Part shown: piece by piece, positions 26,135 through 36,151 of the stretch
How positions within the stretch are numbered: position 1 is the stretch's first letter
Layout of the letters: the number at the start of each line of letters is the position of its first letter
Assembly (NCBI RefSeq): GCF_019645835.1
Contig: NZ_CP080998.1
Coordinates: 806,001 to 870,000, forward strand
Length of the DNA stretch: 64,000 nucleotides
Direction of reading: 5' to 3'
From: Mycolicibacterium holsaticum DSM 44478 = JCM 12374
GTDB taxonomy: Bacteria > Actinomycetota > Actinomycetes > Mycobacteriales > Mycobacteriaceae
Notes under the pieces: model-generated
Told to the model about the DNA's origin: nothing
Seen by the model: only the letters and a program-made list of their open reading frames with translations
Database searches by the model: none
Program-made: the position numbers and the translations under genes

Positions 26135-26482
26135 TCAGCGCCCGCGACTCTGCAGCCGCTTCATCCAGTCTTTGGGCACCCTGCCGCGCGGTCCGGGGAC
26201 GGGTTGTTCGGCTGGGTGGCAATCGGGTGGAGCAAGCCGCGGGCCGTCGTAGTAGTCGTCCGTGGCGTAGCTCCAGAACCAGTCCTCGCCGGGTTCGAAA
26301 GACCGAATGACCGGATGGCCGGTGTCGCGCCAATGCGCGGTGGCGTGTTGGCCCAGCGAGTCGTCACAGCAGCCGATGTGACCGCAGGCCGCGCAGCGGC
26401 GTAGATGCACCCACCAGCCGCCCACGGCGTCACACTCGACGCAGCCCGTACCGCTCGGCAGAACAGTGGGATCGACGTCCAT
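26135..26482 (-). CDS. UBP-type zinc-finger protein
   Basis: 115 residues, mostly one UBP/ZnF domain: CVECDAVGGWWVHLRRCAAC, then GHIGCCDDSLGQHATAHWRDTGH with Cys/His ligands, then a basic tail. In eukaryotes the domain binds ubiquitin C-termini. Bacterial versions are small stand-alone proteins of unknown role. In actinobacteria, Pup or other small partners have been speculated, without evidence here. Confidence 0.85.
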   Translation of the reverse strand: MDVDPTVLPSGTGCVECDAVGGWWVHLRRCAACGHIGCCDDSLGQHATAHWRDTGHPVIRSFEPGEDWFWSYATDDYYDGPRLAPPDCHPAEQPVPGPRGRVPKDWMKRLQSRGR

Positions 26483-26521
26483 GGTCGCAAACTAACCGAT
26501 CGCCCGCCGTTGCGCCGCGCA

Positions 26522-26965
26522 TCAGCGCGCCATCGTCGAGTTCGGTGCGCTCCAGTCGGTGGAGACAAAGCGATGGCGAATCAACCAGTCCCCGTCGACG
26601 GGTACGAACTCGTCACGGTAGCGGCCGAAATGGTCGAGCCCGACCTCGGTGAAAACGGTGAAGTAGCATGCAACCCGCACCTGTTGCCGCGTCACTTCGG
26701 TGAAGCGGATGTTCGCCGCGTTGTGCCGCACGATGCGCTTCATGCTGGAAGCCTCGGCCGCCGCTTTGGGGACGGCGACGGCGCCGCCGAGGAAGTCGAC
26801 GATGGCGCGCCGGCCGCGCACCGGCTTCGCGCCCCGCAACTCCAGCTCGCCGTCCTCGCAGAACGCCGCCGCGAGGTCGTCGAGCCGCATCGCGTCGCCG
26901 GACCAGTTGTACCGGGCAAGCGTGTCTCTGATCCGCTCGCGCGCCACCAATTCCCACATCTCCAT
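26522..26965 (-). CDS. SnoaL-like (NTF2-fold) protein
   Basis: 147 residues. The N-terminus RERIRDTLARYNWSGDAMRL with AAAFCEDGELEL is the nuclear-transport-factor-2-like SnoaL_4 pattern. C-terminal strands are present (YFTVFTEVGLDHFGRYRDEF, VDGDWLIRHRFVSTDW). Likely a small-molecule binding or hydratase fold; no partner gene is obvious. The upstream region is shared with the divergent SRPBCC gene, with 61 bases between starts. Confidence 0.82.
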   Translation of the reverse strand: MEMWELVARERIRDTLARYNWSGDAMRLDDLAAAFCEDGELELRGAKPVRGRRAIVDFLGGAVAVPKAAAEASSMKRIVRHNAANIRFTEVTRQQVRVACYFTVFTEVGLDHFGRYRDEFVPVDGDWLIRHRFVSTDWSAPNSTMAR

Positions 26966-27014
26966 GCCCCGACCGTAAGCGGTCCAAAGCCGCCCGGTGG
27001 CCCAGCGGCGCGAT

Positions 27015-27020
27015 TATCGT
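27015..27020 (+). promoter_or_regulatory. -10 box of the SRPBCC gene (leaderless)
   Basis: TATCGT, 6 nt before ATG 27027, with no Shine-Dalgarno. Confidence 0.5.
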
Positions 27021-27026
27021 CACGCC

Positions 27027-27470
27027 ATGGCTACCAGCGATTCCCGTGAGATCGTGATCGAGGCGAGTCCCGAGGAGATTCTCGACGTCATCGCCGACGT
27101 CGAAGCGACGTCGACCTGGTCCTCGCAGCATCAAGGCGCCGAGGTTATGGAGTCCTACGACGACGGCAGGCCGCGTCGGGTGAAGATGAAGGTCAAGTCG
27201 GCGGGCATCGCCGACGAACAGGTGGTCGAGTACACCTGGACCGATACCAGCGCCAGCTGGACGCTGATCTCGGCGGGACAGTTGAAGGCCCAGGACGCCA
27301 AGTACACGCTGACCCCCGACGGCGACAAGACCAAGGTCCGGTTCGACATCAGCATCGACCTGGCGGTGCCGCTACCCGGGTTCGTCCTCAAACGCGCCAT
27401 CAAGGGCGCCATGGAGACGGCCACCGACGGGCTGCGCAAGCAGGTTCTCAAGGTAAAGAAGGGCGGCTGA
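27027..27470 (+). CDS. SRPBCC-fold (START/polyketide-cyclase-like) protein
   Basis: 147 residues: EIVIEASPEEILDVIADVEA at the N-terminus, then WSSQHQGAEVMESYDDGRPR and the C-terminal helix with FVLKRAIKGAMETATDGLRK. This is the pattern of mycobacterial Rv0854/Rv0856/Rv0857-type hydrophobic-ligand-binding proteins. It is about 50 per cent alike, by eye, to the second copy at 40559-41029. Likely orthologue Rv0854. Ligand and role are unknown. In M. tuberculosis the two copies are neighbours; here about 12 kb lies between them. Confidence 0.88.
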   Translation: MATSDSREIVIEASPEEILDVIADVEATSTWSSQHQGAEVMESYDDGRPRRVKMKVKSAGIADEQVVEYTWTDTSASWTLISAGQLKAQDAKYTLTPDGDKTKVRFDISIDLAVPLPGFVLKRAIKGAMETATDGLRKQVLKVKKGG

Positions 27471-27507
27471 AGTCGAGAAATACGGCGCGAAGTGGTTTGG
27501 CCGCTTC

Positions 27508-27513
27508 TAGGCT
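27508..27513 (+). promoter_or_regulatory. -10 box of the LuxR-type regulator (leaderless)
   Basis: TAGGCT, 6 nt before GTG 27520. Confidence 0.5.
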
Positions 27514-27519
27514 CGCTAA

Positions 27520-30135
27520 GTGGAGTTGACCTGGCCGCTGGTCGGCCGCACGAAGCAGATGCTCGCCATCGAGGCGGCCATCTCGGCGCCGGACGTCTCG
27601 GGTGTACTCATCTGCGGACCGGAGGGCGCAGGGAAAAGCCGGATCGCCCGCGAGGCGTTGTCGGCCGCTGCCTCACACGGATATGAGACGCGCTGGACCG
27701 GCGGTGCGGCGTCGGCACGGGCGATACCGCTCGGTGCCTTCACGGCGTGGGCTCCGTCGGATGTCGCCGACACCTTCGCGCTGCTGCGTGGGGTGATCGA
27801 GTCGCTGACCGCCACATCGGACAGCGCCCCGGTGGTTCTGGGCGTCGACGACGTGTACCTGCTCGATGACCTGTCGACCTTTGTCGTGCATCAGATCGTG
27901 CAGCGCGACGCGGCGAAAGTGATTTTCACAGTTCGAGACGGGGAATCGATTCCTCCTGGGATTCAGGAGATATGGACGAAGAACCGGTTCGACCGGATTG
28001 ATCTGGAACAACTGACGCTCGACGAAACGACCGCGTTGTTGGCGACGACGCTGGCGGGACCGGTGGATCCCGACTCCGCACAACGACTGTGGCAGCTGAC
28101 CCGCGGCAATGTGTTGTATCTGAAGAACATCGTCGAGCAGGAAGTGGCGGGCGGTCGGCTCGTCCGGGAGAACGAGCGCTGGCGCTGGACCGGTGATCCT
28201 GTCATGCCTCCGGGACTGGTCGAACTGCTCGAGTCCCGCATCGGAGCCCTTCCCGCTGCGGTCAGCGACGTCATCGACATCCTCGCTGTCGGGGAACCCC
28301 TCGAACTCGCTGCGTTGGCGCGGATCACCGATGCTGTCGCCGTCGAAGATGCCGAAACCCGAGGCCTTGTCACGCTCGAGGTCGCAGGCGACGGCATCGA
28401 AGCGCGGCTGGCGCATCCGTTGTACGGCGAGGTGCGCCGCGGGCGGGCGCCTCTGAGCCGGCTGCGACGGTTACGCGGACTTGTCGCAACGGAACTCGCC
28501 GCCTCAACCGATCCTGACGACATCCGAGGCGTCGTGCGCCGTGCGACGTTGAGCCTCGAATCCGACCTCGCTCCGGACACGACGCTGCTGGTGAAAGCGG
28601 CGTACGGCGCCGTGTGGTTGGGAGAATTGGCCTTGGCGGATCGGCTTGCGGAGGCTGCGATCAAGGAAGGGGCGGGTGCTGAGCCCAATTTTGTTCGCGC
28701 GCATGCCTTGTCATGGTTGGGCCGCGGCGAGGACGCAGAGTCGGTGCTTGCCGGAATACGCGCCGATCAGCTCACTGGCCGCGACCGCGCCAAACTGGCG
28801 TTCCTGAGGTGCTCGAACACATTGTGGGCGTTGGGCGATCCCGCACGGGCCAAGGAGTTGATCGATGAGGCCGTTGGCAGCTCACTTGCAGATGGGCGCG
28901 CCTATATCGACGCCTTTGTCACGGTCTACTGGTTTGCGATGGATCAGCCGGACAAGGCGATCGAGGTATCCAAACAGCTTGCGCTGGAGGATATCCCCGT
29001 TGTCGGTGCCGAGGTGTCGTGGGTCCTGACGCAGATCTCAGCCGACGCGGGTCGTGCCGACGAGGCAGTTTCGACTGCTGAAGCGGGCCATGCCGTCGCC
29101 GCCCGGACGCTGGATGCTCCGCACATGAGGTTCAACATCGCCGATGCGGAAGTCAGCGCGTTGATGCTGGCCGGTGACGTGGGCCGGGCGCGCGAGGTGG
29201 CCGAGCGCGCCCGGCAGCAGGCGGCTGATCTGCCTGGGGCCGCGCAACTGCTCGGTGCTGCCATCGCCGGTCGGGCGGCGCTCGGTGCGGGGGATCTGGC
29301 GAGCGCTTGTTCGTTGCTGGAGTACGCGGTCGCAGGACTGTCCGTATCGCATCCTCGTGGTTGGGGTTACCGCTACCGCATTCCTCTGGCGATCGCGCTG
29401 GCGATGCGCGGATCGACGGCGGAGGCGGCAGCCGCGCTTGCCGCGGTGGACAATGTGTCACGCCGGTTTCGGCCGCTGGACTTCGAGCGGACTCTCGCGC
29501 GGGCGTGGGTGGCCGCCGGCCAGGGCGCTGTCAGCGAAGCCATCGCCGACATGTTGGCAGCAGCCGAACGATGTTCGGCGAAGGGACAGTTCGGCGCCGA
29601 GGTGCATTGTCTGCAGACCGCGGTGCAGTTCGGGGACCGCACCGGTGCCGCGCGGTTGCATCAGCTCGAGTCGATGGTCGATGGTCCGAGAGCGGCTCTG
29701 GCGGCACGGTTCGCCGCGGCCTTGGGCGACGGCGATGCGGCTCAACTGGCCTCACTGTCAGGGGAGTTTGAACGCATGGGTGACCACGTCGCCGCGGTTG
29801 ACGCGGCTGCCCATGCCACGCTGGCGTACCGACGGCAGGACAAACGCGGGTCGGCACTGGGATCCTCGGCGCGAGCGGAATCACTCGCGGCTCAATACGG
29901 CATCAGAACCCCGGCGCTTCGCCAGGCCTCAGAAGCGCTGCCGCTGACTGATCGGGAAGCGGAGATCGTGATGCTTGTCGGTGAGGGGCTGCCCAATCGG
30001 GCGATCGCCGAACGGCTGACGCTGTCCGTTCGCACGGTCGAGAGCCATATCTACCGGGCCATGATGAAGACCGGGACGGCCAGCCGCGACGAACTGGCCA
30101 CCCTCCTGCCGCGTCGCAATCTCGACGAGCGCTAG
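27520..30135 (+). CDS. LuxR-family ATPase regulator (LAL-type)
   Basis: 871 residues. An N-terminal AAA ATPase has Walker A GPEGAGKS (33-40) and Walker B-like LGVDDVYLLDD. A long helical TPR-like middle is followed by a C-terminal LuxR HTH (TDREAEIVMLVGEGLPNRAIAERLTLS, with VRTVESHIYRAMMKTG). Large ATP-binding LuxR (LAL/MalT-like) regulators respond to small signals or partner proteins. Its inducer and genes are unknown. Its stop overlaps that of the beta-propeller gene in CTAG, so regulation of that convergent gene is not implied by position. Confidence 0.9.
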   Translation: MELTWPLVGRTKQMLAIEAAISAPDVSGVLICGPEGAGKSRIAREALSAAASHGYETRWTGGAASARAIPLGAFTAWAPSDVADTFALLRGVIESLTATSDSAPVVLGVDDVYLLDDLSTFVVHQIVQRDAAKVIFTVRDGESIPPGIQEIWTKNRFDRIDLEQLTLDETTALLATTLAGPVDPDSAQRLWQLTRGNVLYLKNIVEQEVAGGRLVRENERWRWTGDPVMPPGLVELLESRIGALPAAVSDVIDILAVGEPLELAALARITDAVAVEDAETRGLVTLEVAGDGIEARLAHPLYGEVRRGRAPLSRLRRLRGLVATELAASTDPDDIRGVVRRATLSLESDLAPDTTLLVKAAYGAVWLGELALADRLAEAAIKEGAGAEPNFVRAHALSWLGRGEDAESVLAGIRADQLTGRDRAKLAFLRCSNTLWALGDPARAKELIDEAVGSSLADGRAYIDAFVTVYWFAMDQPDKAIEVSKQLALEDIPVVGAEVSWVLTQISADAGRADEAVSTAEAGHAVAARTLDAPHMRFNIADAEVSALMLAGDVGRAREVAERARQQAADLPGAAQLLGAAIAGRAALGAGDLASACSLLEYAVAGLSVSHPRGWGYRYRIPLAIALAMRGSTAEAAAALAAVDNVSRRFRPLDFERTLARAWVAAGQGAVSEAIADMLAAAERCSAKGQFGAEVHCLQTAVQFGDRTGAARLHQLESMVDGPRAALAARFAAALGDGDAAQLASLSGEFERMGDHVAAVDAAAHATLAYRRQDKRGSALGSSARAESLAAQYGIRTPALRQASEALPLTDREAEIVMLVGEGLPNRAIAERLTLSVRTVESHIYRAMMKTGTASRDELATLLPRRNLDER

Positions 30136-33100
30136 ACAATCCGCAGCACTGTCACCTCGGGGACGCCGTCGATGAACGTGGTGATCAGGGCCTCGCTACC
30201 GTCGGCGCTCAGTTCGGCCGTAGGCGGTAGGCCCGCGCTGCCCCCGGTGAATGTGAGGGTGGTGCCGACCTGCCTGCCGGTGATGGTGTTGATCGCCGCC
30301 ACCCGATAGGTGGATGTGAAGTCGTTCTCAAGCGTCCAGGTCACGATCACCGCCCTGGTGCCGTCCGGGGTCGATACTTCCGAGATCGGCGACCCGGCCA
30401 CGGTGAGGGCCAGGTTGATCGGCCTACCGGTCCTCGTGTCAAGAACCGTGAGTCGGGTGGCTTGGCCGCCACCGAACAGTCTGTAGACGACGGTCTTGAC
30501 CAATACGCGGGTGCCGTCGGCGGTGAATACCGGTTCTCGCCACACCCCGCCGGAGAGGGTGGTGCGCACGGCGCTGCCGGCAGCCGTATCCAAAACCGCC
30601 ACTTGAGTTTTGAGGTCCGGCGTGTTGGTCGACGTGATCGTCGCAACGACAACCCGGCTGCCATCGTCGCTCATTTGCATATAGCCGTAGCCGCTGAACG
30701 TCAGCGTAGTGCCGACTTGATTGCCGGTGGCGGTGTTGATCACCGCCACCGAAGTGGTGTTGGCGGTGCTGGTGACGTGGCTCGTGGAGAACACGGCGCG
30801 GCTTCCGTCGGGGCTTATCAGAGCCGCGCCCAGTGACTGGTGACCGGTCAGTTCCAGGCCGGCGCCGATTTGGGCGCCGGTGGTGCTGTCGATCACGATG
30901 ACCCGCAGCGTATTCGTGCTTGTTCGGCCATCGTAAAAGTTGATGCTGAGCAGAACATGGTCTGCGTTGGCGGTAACCGGAAGAATGAGGGATAGGTCGC
31001 CGGTGTATGTGACGGTGGTTCCCTTCTGGGAGCCGGTCGCGAGATCGATGACCGCTATGCGGTTGGTGTGGACCCCGGTGTTCTCGTCTATGGTTACACC
31101 GCCCAGTAGAGCGCGGCTACCGTCAGGGCTCAACTCAACGGAGGTGAGCCTGTCGGTCAGCGTGATCGTGGGGCCCGCCTGGGTCCCGTTGGCCAGATCG
31201 ATCATTACGCCCCGGGTCGCATCGGCGTCGTAGGTCACGATCAAAGCCCGGGTGCCGTCGTTGGTCACGACTGTGCCCGCCTGAGAGCCCGGCAAGGTGA
31301 TCGTGGTGCCGATCTGGTCGCCGGTGACGAGGTTGACCACGGCGGCCCATGTGGTTTCGCTGCCGTCCTCGTCGATGGCATACGAGGTGATGACGGCGTG
31401 GGTGCCGTCGGTGTTCGCGAAGGTGCCTGACAGTGTGCCGGGCAAGGAGACGTCGATGGGGGGCCCACCCGGCTCGGCGCTGAGCGGTGCGACGGGCACG
31501 GTGACGGTAACGGTTGCGGTGGCTTCGCCGTCGCTGGCGTTGACGACGAATGTGGCGGAATCCCGGCCCGGGGTTTGCGTGGCCTGTTCTCGTGCCGCTT
31601 GGGTGGGGGTGTACGTGTAGGCGCCGGTCGGAGTGATGGTGACGGTACCGCTGGTGGGTTGAGTCACGCTGTACGACAGGGGGTCTCCGTCGGGGTCGGT
31701 GAAGTTCAGTGCTCCGCTGACCGCGCCTGTGGTGGTGTCGGGCGTGCCGACGGTAGGTGTGTCGGCCCTGGGTGCGGTGTTGCCCTGGTGGGCCAGGACG
31801 CGCACGGTGCGGTCGGCGGCGTCGGTGACGTAGACGGTGCCGTCGGCGCCGACGGCGACAACGTGCGCACCGATGCGGTCGGTGTCGATCGCTTCGGTGC
31901 CGACGACGGCGTAGGCGGCGGTGTCGATCACCGAGATGGTGTCGTTCGTGTTGGTGACGTAGGCAAATCGGCCGTCGGGGCTCAACGCCACCGAGCTGGG
32001 CGAGGGCCCAACCGAAACATGGTTCACCCCAGCGGCGTTGGGGTTGACGTCGACAACGGTGTCGGTAGCGGTGTCGATCACCGAAACCGTGTTGCTGCCC
32101 TGGTTGACGACAAACAACTTGCCGTCGGCGCCGAGTGCCACGCTGGACGGTTGCTTTCCGACGGCGACGGTCTTGGTGACGCTGAAGTTCGTCGTGTTGA
32201 TCACCGACACCGAGTTGCTGCCGCGGTTGGCGACATAGACCCTGCCGTCGGGGCCGGCCGCCAGCGCGCTCGGTGAGGAGCCCACCGAAATCGACTGCAC
32301 TCCGCGCGCGTTCGGGTTGGTGTCGACCAGGCTGTTGGTGGTGGTGTCGATCACCGACACGCTCTTGCCGGCGCGGTTGGCCACGTACAGCCGACCGTCG
32401 GAACCGAAGGCCAGCGCGCTTGGCGCGATTCCGACCCTGATGTCCATCGACAAGACGCTCGGGTTGGCGTCGACACGCACGTAGGTGGTGGTGTCGATCA
32501 CCGACACCGTGCCGCTGCCGGTGTTGGCCACATACAACCGCGTGTTATCGGGGCTCAGCGCCAAGGCGCTCGGTGCGGACCCCACCCGGATGTCCATCGA
32601 CGATGACGAGTTCGGGGCAGCGTCGATCCGTTGGCCGGTTGCGGTGTCGATGACCGACACGGTGCCGCTGCCGGTGTTGGCCACGAACATCCGACCATCC
32701 GTGCTGATCACCACGCCGGTGGGGTTGACACCGACCGGTATCGACGGCTTGTTCACAAACCGAGGTGCCGCGGTCGCGGTGATCACCGCCGAATCGACGG
32801 CGCTTACGCCGTTGGCCGACGGGCCGAAGGGGCGTGGCCGGGCACCGAGGGCCAGCAGCGCCAGTTCGAACGGCGAGTTCGCCGGTGTCAGCGGATCCTC
32901 GGGTGCCTGCGGAGCCCCGCCCACCCGGGCCAACGCGGCCAGCACAACCGCGCCCAACGTGTTGGGAGGTTGGGTCGGCTCCGTGGCGGGGGTCGAGATC
33001 TTCTGCGTCTCAACCTCGACGGGCGCTGCGGCAAGCGTGGTCGTCTCGAATGTCACGGGGTTCTTCTCGACAACGGCCGGGGCCGGGTCGTCTGCGGCGG

Positions 33101-33662
33101 CGGTGTCCGGCTGGGGTGGCGAGATCTCCTGCCACGAACGTTGCGCCCGTCGCACCACCGCGGTCGCGTCAGCGTCCTCGCCCTGTGAACCCGCCACCTC
33201 GAGCCTCCTCTCCTGCCAGGCCGATCGACCTGCCGGTTCCTTTGTCACCGTGGCTGATTCGTCAGTGACGTCGTTGAGCGCCGCGCCCTTGCGGCCCGGC
33301 TTCGAGGTGTGTGCACCACCGGTGGCGATGACCAGTCCCCGCGGCATCCGCCGCACCAACTCGCCCATCGGCGTCGAGGTGTGATGTTCGACGGGTTCGG
33401 CCGAACTTTCGGCGTCGGCGTCGGTGGTTGCGGTCTGTTCGTTGTCCGTGGTTGTCGTGGTGGTGCTGGCAGAGCCGTCTTGGGCAGCCGCGGTGTCGTC
33501 GGTCCGGCCGGTGTCCGTCGCGCTGGTAGCCGTCTCACCCGAAGTGGTGGACCCGGAATCGTCGGCCCACGCCGCCGCGGGGCCGGCCAGCGACACCGCC
33601 GCGCCCACCCCGAGCGCCACCGCCAAACCGCCGACACGTCCGATGACACGTGATGCCTTCAT
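30132..33662 (-). CDS. Large secreted YVTN beta-propeller protein
   Basis: 1176 residues from ATG 33662, with GGGGAGG upstream. The signal peptide is VIGRVGGLAVALGVGAAVSL...AWA. A Ser/Thr/Glu-rich linker follows. Residues about 310-630 hold at least six YVTN-type repeats with the consensus YVANTGSGTVSVIDT and SPSALALSPDG. A short VCBS/Ig-like domain (DPDGDPLSYSVTQPTSGTVT) is followed by a second repeat region with LSPDGSRALL and similar. It probably forms two propellers on the cell surface or outside the cell. YVTN repeats are known from archaeal S-layer proteins; the function here is unknown. Confidence 0.85.
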   Translation of the reverse strand: MKASRVIGRVGGLAVALGVGAAVSLAGPAAAWADDSGSTTSGETATSATDTGRTDDTAAAQDGSASTTTTTTDNEQTATTDADAESSAEPVEHHTSTPMGELVRRMPRGLVIATGGAHTSKPGRKGAALNDVTDESATVTKEPAGRSAWQERRLEVAGSQGEDADATAVVRRAQRSWQEISPPQPDTAAADDPAPAVVEKNPVTFETTTLAAAPVEVETQKISTPATEPTQPPNTLGAVVLAALARVGGAPQAPEDPLTPANSPFELALLALGARPRPFGPSANGVSAVDSAVITATAAPRFVNKPSIPVGVNPTGVVISTDGRMFVANTGSGTVSVIDTATGQRIDAAPNSSSSMDIRVGSAPSALALSPDNTRLYVANTGSGTVSVIDTTTYVRVDANPSVLSMDIRVGIAPSALAFGSDGRLYVANRAGKSVSVIDTTTNSLVDTNPNARGVQSISVGSSPSALAAGPDGRVYVANRGSNSVSVINTTNFSVTKTVAVGKQPSSVALGADGKLFVVNQGSNTVSVIDTATDTVVDVNPNAAGVNHVSVGPSPSSVALSPDGRFAYVTNTNDTISVIDTAAYAVVGTEAIDTDRIGAHVVAVGADGTVYVTDAADRTVRVLAHQGNTAPRADTPTVGTPDTTTGAVSGALNFTDPDGDPLSYSVTQPTSGTVTITPTGAYTYTPTQAAREQATQTPGRDSATFVVNASDGEATATVTVTVPVAPLSAEPGGPPIDVSLPGTLSGTFANTDGTHAVITSYAIDEDGSETTWAAVVNLVTGDQIGTTITLPGSQAGTVVTNDGTRALIVTYDADATRGVMIDLANGTQAGPTITLTDRLTSVELSPDGSRALLGGVTIDENTGVHTNRIAVIDLATGSQKGTTVTYTGDLSLILPVTANADHVLLSINFYDGRTSTNTLRVIVIDSTTGAQIGAGLELTGHQSLGAALISPDGSRAVFSTSHVTSTANTTSVAVINTATGNQVGTTLTFSGYGYMQMSDDGSRVVVATITSTNTPDLKTQVAVLDTAAGSAVRTTLSGGVWREPVFTADGTRVLVKTVVYRLFGGGQATRLTVLDTRTGRPINLALTVAGSPISEVSTPDGTRAVIVTWTLENDFTSTYRVAAINTITGRQVGTTLTFTGGSAGLPPTAELSADGSEALITTFIDGVPEVTVLRIV

Positions 33663-33740
33663 GACAACCTCCCCAGTTCGCGCCTGTGGGAGATCGTGGC
33701 GGTACGCAGACGCGACGGCCTCAGTAGTGCACCACTGCAA

Positions 33741-34250
33741 TTACGCGGGCTTCGGCTGCGACCACGTAGGCGGGTCCGGCGAGAGACCGGTTTCGGCCAA
33801 CACCTCGGCCCAGGCGATGTGCCCTTCGAAGCCGAGTGACTCGGCCGTCACGCGATAACGCTCGCGCAGACGCGCATACGTCTCGGCGTCACTGGTAGCC
33901 CGAGCCAGCAGCGTATGCAGTCGCAGCAGCCAGATGTCCCGCATCGCTGCACCGTCTCCGGCGGGTGCCGCGGCCAACCGTTCGATCAGCGCCTGCGCCT
34001 CGGCCACGTCGCCGTCGGCGTCGCGGCCGAGCAGGGTTTCGGTCAGCACCGCTGTTGCCGCGACCGTCCACACCAGCAGCCGTCCCTCGCGGAAGAGATG
34101 GTCGACGGCGGCGCGAAGGAGCGGTATCGCCTCGTCGGGGTTTCCGCGCCGGGCCGCCTCACGCGCCAGATAGACGTTGACGATCGGTAACTCGCCCAGG
34201 TTGTGTCCCCGCCGCTCGAAGATGTCGCTGATCTCGGTCAAAAGCCTCTG
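33741..34250 (-). pseudogene. Displaced C-terminal fragment of a cyclase-AAA paralogue
   Basis: From about 34250 leftward the frame reads QRLLTEISDIFERRGHNLGE and later YRVTAESLGFEGHIAWAE. It aligns with the last about 130 residues of the intact protein at 36152-39388 (YRATAESLGYEGHIAMARAT). It is one reading-frame step away from the upstream 635-residue gene. The region between has lost about 280 codons relative to the intact copy. An in-frame ORF reaches 34361 but its first 37 residues are non-homologous, so no independent gene is claimed. Confidence 0.7.
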
Positions 34251-36145
34251 GCCGCGGGCAGTTCGTGAGCGGCCTGCAGGTGCTCGGCGATCAGCGAGGC
34301 GTTCTCCTCCACCGAGTCCGGGTCGCGGTCTTGTATCGCGGCGGCCAGGCGCCGGTGCCATTCAGAGCGATCCGATTTCAGCTGCGATTCGTAGGCCACC
34401 GCCCGGATCAACGGGTGGCGGAAGGCGTATTCCGCGTGCGGAGTGAACCGCACCTGATCGATCAACTCCGCGCTCAGCAGTTCGTCGACCACCGGGTCGA
34501 TCCCCAACGCCGTGAGCAACTCCGCCTCGAAGCGCGCACCGATGACGGCCGCCGCGTTCAAGGTCCGCTTGGCAGCGGTGTCGAGCCGGTCGATGCGTGC
34601 CTCGATGGCCGATTGGACTGTCGGAGGCACCGCGACGTGGGCGGCGTCCGCGCGACAAACGTACTTTCCCGATTCGCCGGCCAGTACGCCGCGCTGGCCC
34701 AACTCACGCACCATCTCCTCGGCGAAGAACGGATTGCCCGCGACCCGCTCGGCGATGACCCTCGCCAGGTCAGCGACCGAAACGTCCGACCCGAGCAGCT
34801 CTTCGAGCAGCGCGACGGTATCCGAATCAGTAAGGGGGGCAAGCGCTATCGTCTGCGCTCCAGGCACTTGGGTCAGCGTTCCGCGATATTCGGGCCGGGC
34901 GGTGATCAGCACCATCGCGGGTGACCGCGGAATGACGGTCAGGAAGTCGGCGAGCATCGACTCGCTGACCGCATCCATCCAGTGGGCGTCTTCGATGATG
35001 TAGAGCGTCGGTTCGGTGGTCGTCAGCGACGCGGTGTTGATCAGGGCGGTCAGCCGGCGTCGCCGCGCGTCCGGGTCGATCGGGGGCAGCGGCACTTCGC
35101 GGTCGGCGATGCCGAGCAGGTCGTCGAGCAGCAGCAGATCCTGCGGGTCGGCGTCGGGTAACCGGATCCGAAGCTGCGCGCGGGCGGCTTCACCGTCGAG
35201 GCCGGACACCCCGCTGCTGGCGCGCAACAGCCGCGCCACGGCATAGAACGGAATATCGCTGGCGTGGGATTCGCAGAACGCCCAGAACACCTGCACGCCG
35301 CGGCTTGCCGCGAGCGCTGCGGTCTCGCGGGCCACTCGGCTCTTACCGATACCGGGCGGTCCCGCGACGTTGACCACGCCGCGCCCGTCGATGGTGCAGC
35401 CCAGAAGCGCGCCCAGAGCCGCCAACTCCCAGCGGCGACCGACCAGATCGACTTCGTCGCGGCCGACCAGGCCGTCGCGCAAGCTGATCTCCAACAGCCG
35501 GCGTGTCTGCACCGGTTCGTCGGCGCCCTTGATGTGCACGAATTCCGGTTCGGCAAGCACCACCAGGTGTTCGACCAGGCGGGCGGTGGAATCCGACAGC
35601 ATCACCCCGCCCGCTGGCGCCACCGATTCCATCCGCTGCGCAAATCCGACCGGTTCGCCGATCGCTGCGTACCGCGGCGCCCCGGAACCGCCAAGCGCGC
35701 CGGCGATCACCCGACCCGAGTTGAGGCCGACCCGCAGCCGCAGCGCCACGCCGTCACGGCGTTGCACTTCATTCGCCAACCGCTTCGCCTCTTCCTGGAT
35801 CCCCAGCGCCGCCAAACATGCACGAAACGCATGGTCTTCCAAGGCAACTGGTGCGCCGAAGATCGCCATCACGCCATCACCGGTGTACTCGACGCTGCCG
35901 CCGCCGTAGCGCTGCACCACCGCGGCAGAGCGCTGCACCAGCTCGGCCATGATTTCGCGTAACCGCTCCACGTCCAGTGCAGCCGCGATATCCATGGACC
36001 GCACCACGTCGGCGAACAACACCGTCACTTGCTTGTACTTCGCCGCATCAGCCGAAACCGTGGCCGCGGAACCGCATTCGTCACAGAACTTGGCGCTCTG
36101 CCTGAGTTCGGTCCCGCATGATCTGCATGCCACATCCGTCGTCAT
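34238..36145 (-). CDS. Class III nucleotidyl cyclase-AAA protein, truncated copy
   Basis: 635 residues. An N-terminal zinc-ribbon (CRSCGTELRQSAKFCDECGS) precedes a class III cyclase domain, about 40-210. Metal Asp residues lie in LFADVVRSM and YTGDGVMA, and GLNSGRVIAG carries transition-state residues. An AAA/NB-ARC-like ATPase follows with Walker A GPPGIGKSR. The protein stops at AARGF, whereas the paralogue continues for about 420 residues of TPR-like helices. The loss coincides with a frameshift/deletion, so it is probably degraded or a shortened functional form. ATG 36145 is 6 bases after the stop of the intact copy. Confidence 0.75.
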   Translation of the reverse strand: MTTDVACRSCGTELRQSAKFCDECGSAATVSADAAKYKQVTVLFADVVRSMDIAAALDVERLREIMAELVQRSAAVVQRYGGGSVEYTGDGVMAIFGAPVALEDHAFRACLAALGIQEEAKRLANEVQRRDGVALRLRVGLNSGRVIAGALGGSGAPRYAAIGEPVGFAQRMESVAPAGGVMLSDSTARLVEHLVVLAEPEFVHIKGADEPVQTRRLLEISLRDGLVGRDEVDLVGRRWELAALGALLGCTIDGRGVVNVAGPPGIGKSRVARETAALAASRGVQVFWAFCESHASDIPFYAVARLLRASSGVSGLDGEAARAQLRIRLPDADPQDLLLLDDLLGIADREVPLPPIDPDARRRRLTALINTASLTTTEPTLYIIEDAHWMDAVSESMLADFLTVIPRSPAMVLITARPEYRGTLTQVPGAQTIALAPLTDSDTVALLEELLGSDVSVADLARVIAERVAGNPFFAEEMVRELGQRGVLAGESGKYVCRADAAHVAVPPTVQSAIEARIDRLDTAAKRTLNAAAVIGARFEAELLTALGIDPVVDELLSAELIDQVRFTPHAEYAFRHPLIRAVAYESQLKSDRSEWHRRLAAAIQDRDPDSVEENASLIAEHLQAAHELPAARGF

Positions 36146-36151
36146 CGGGCC

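Noticed and set aside
34251..34361. Upstream part of the 206-codon frame over the cyclase fragment
   Set aside because: Its first 37 residues are the out-of-frame reading of the 635-residue paralogue and have no homology; only the part from about 34250 is a real remnant.
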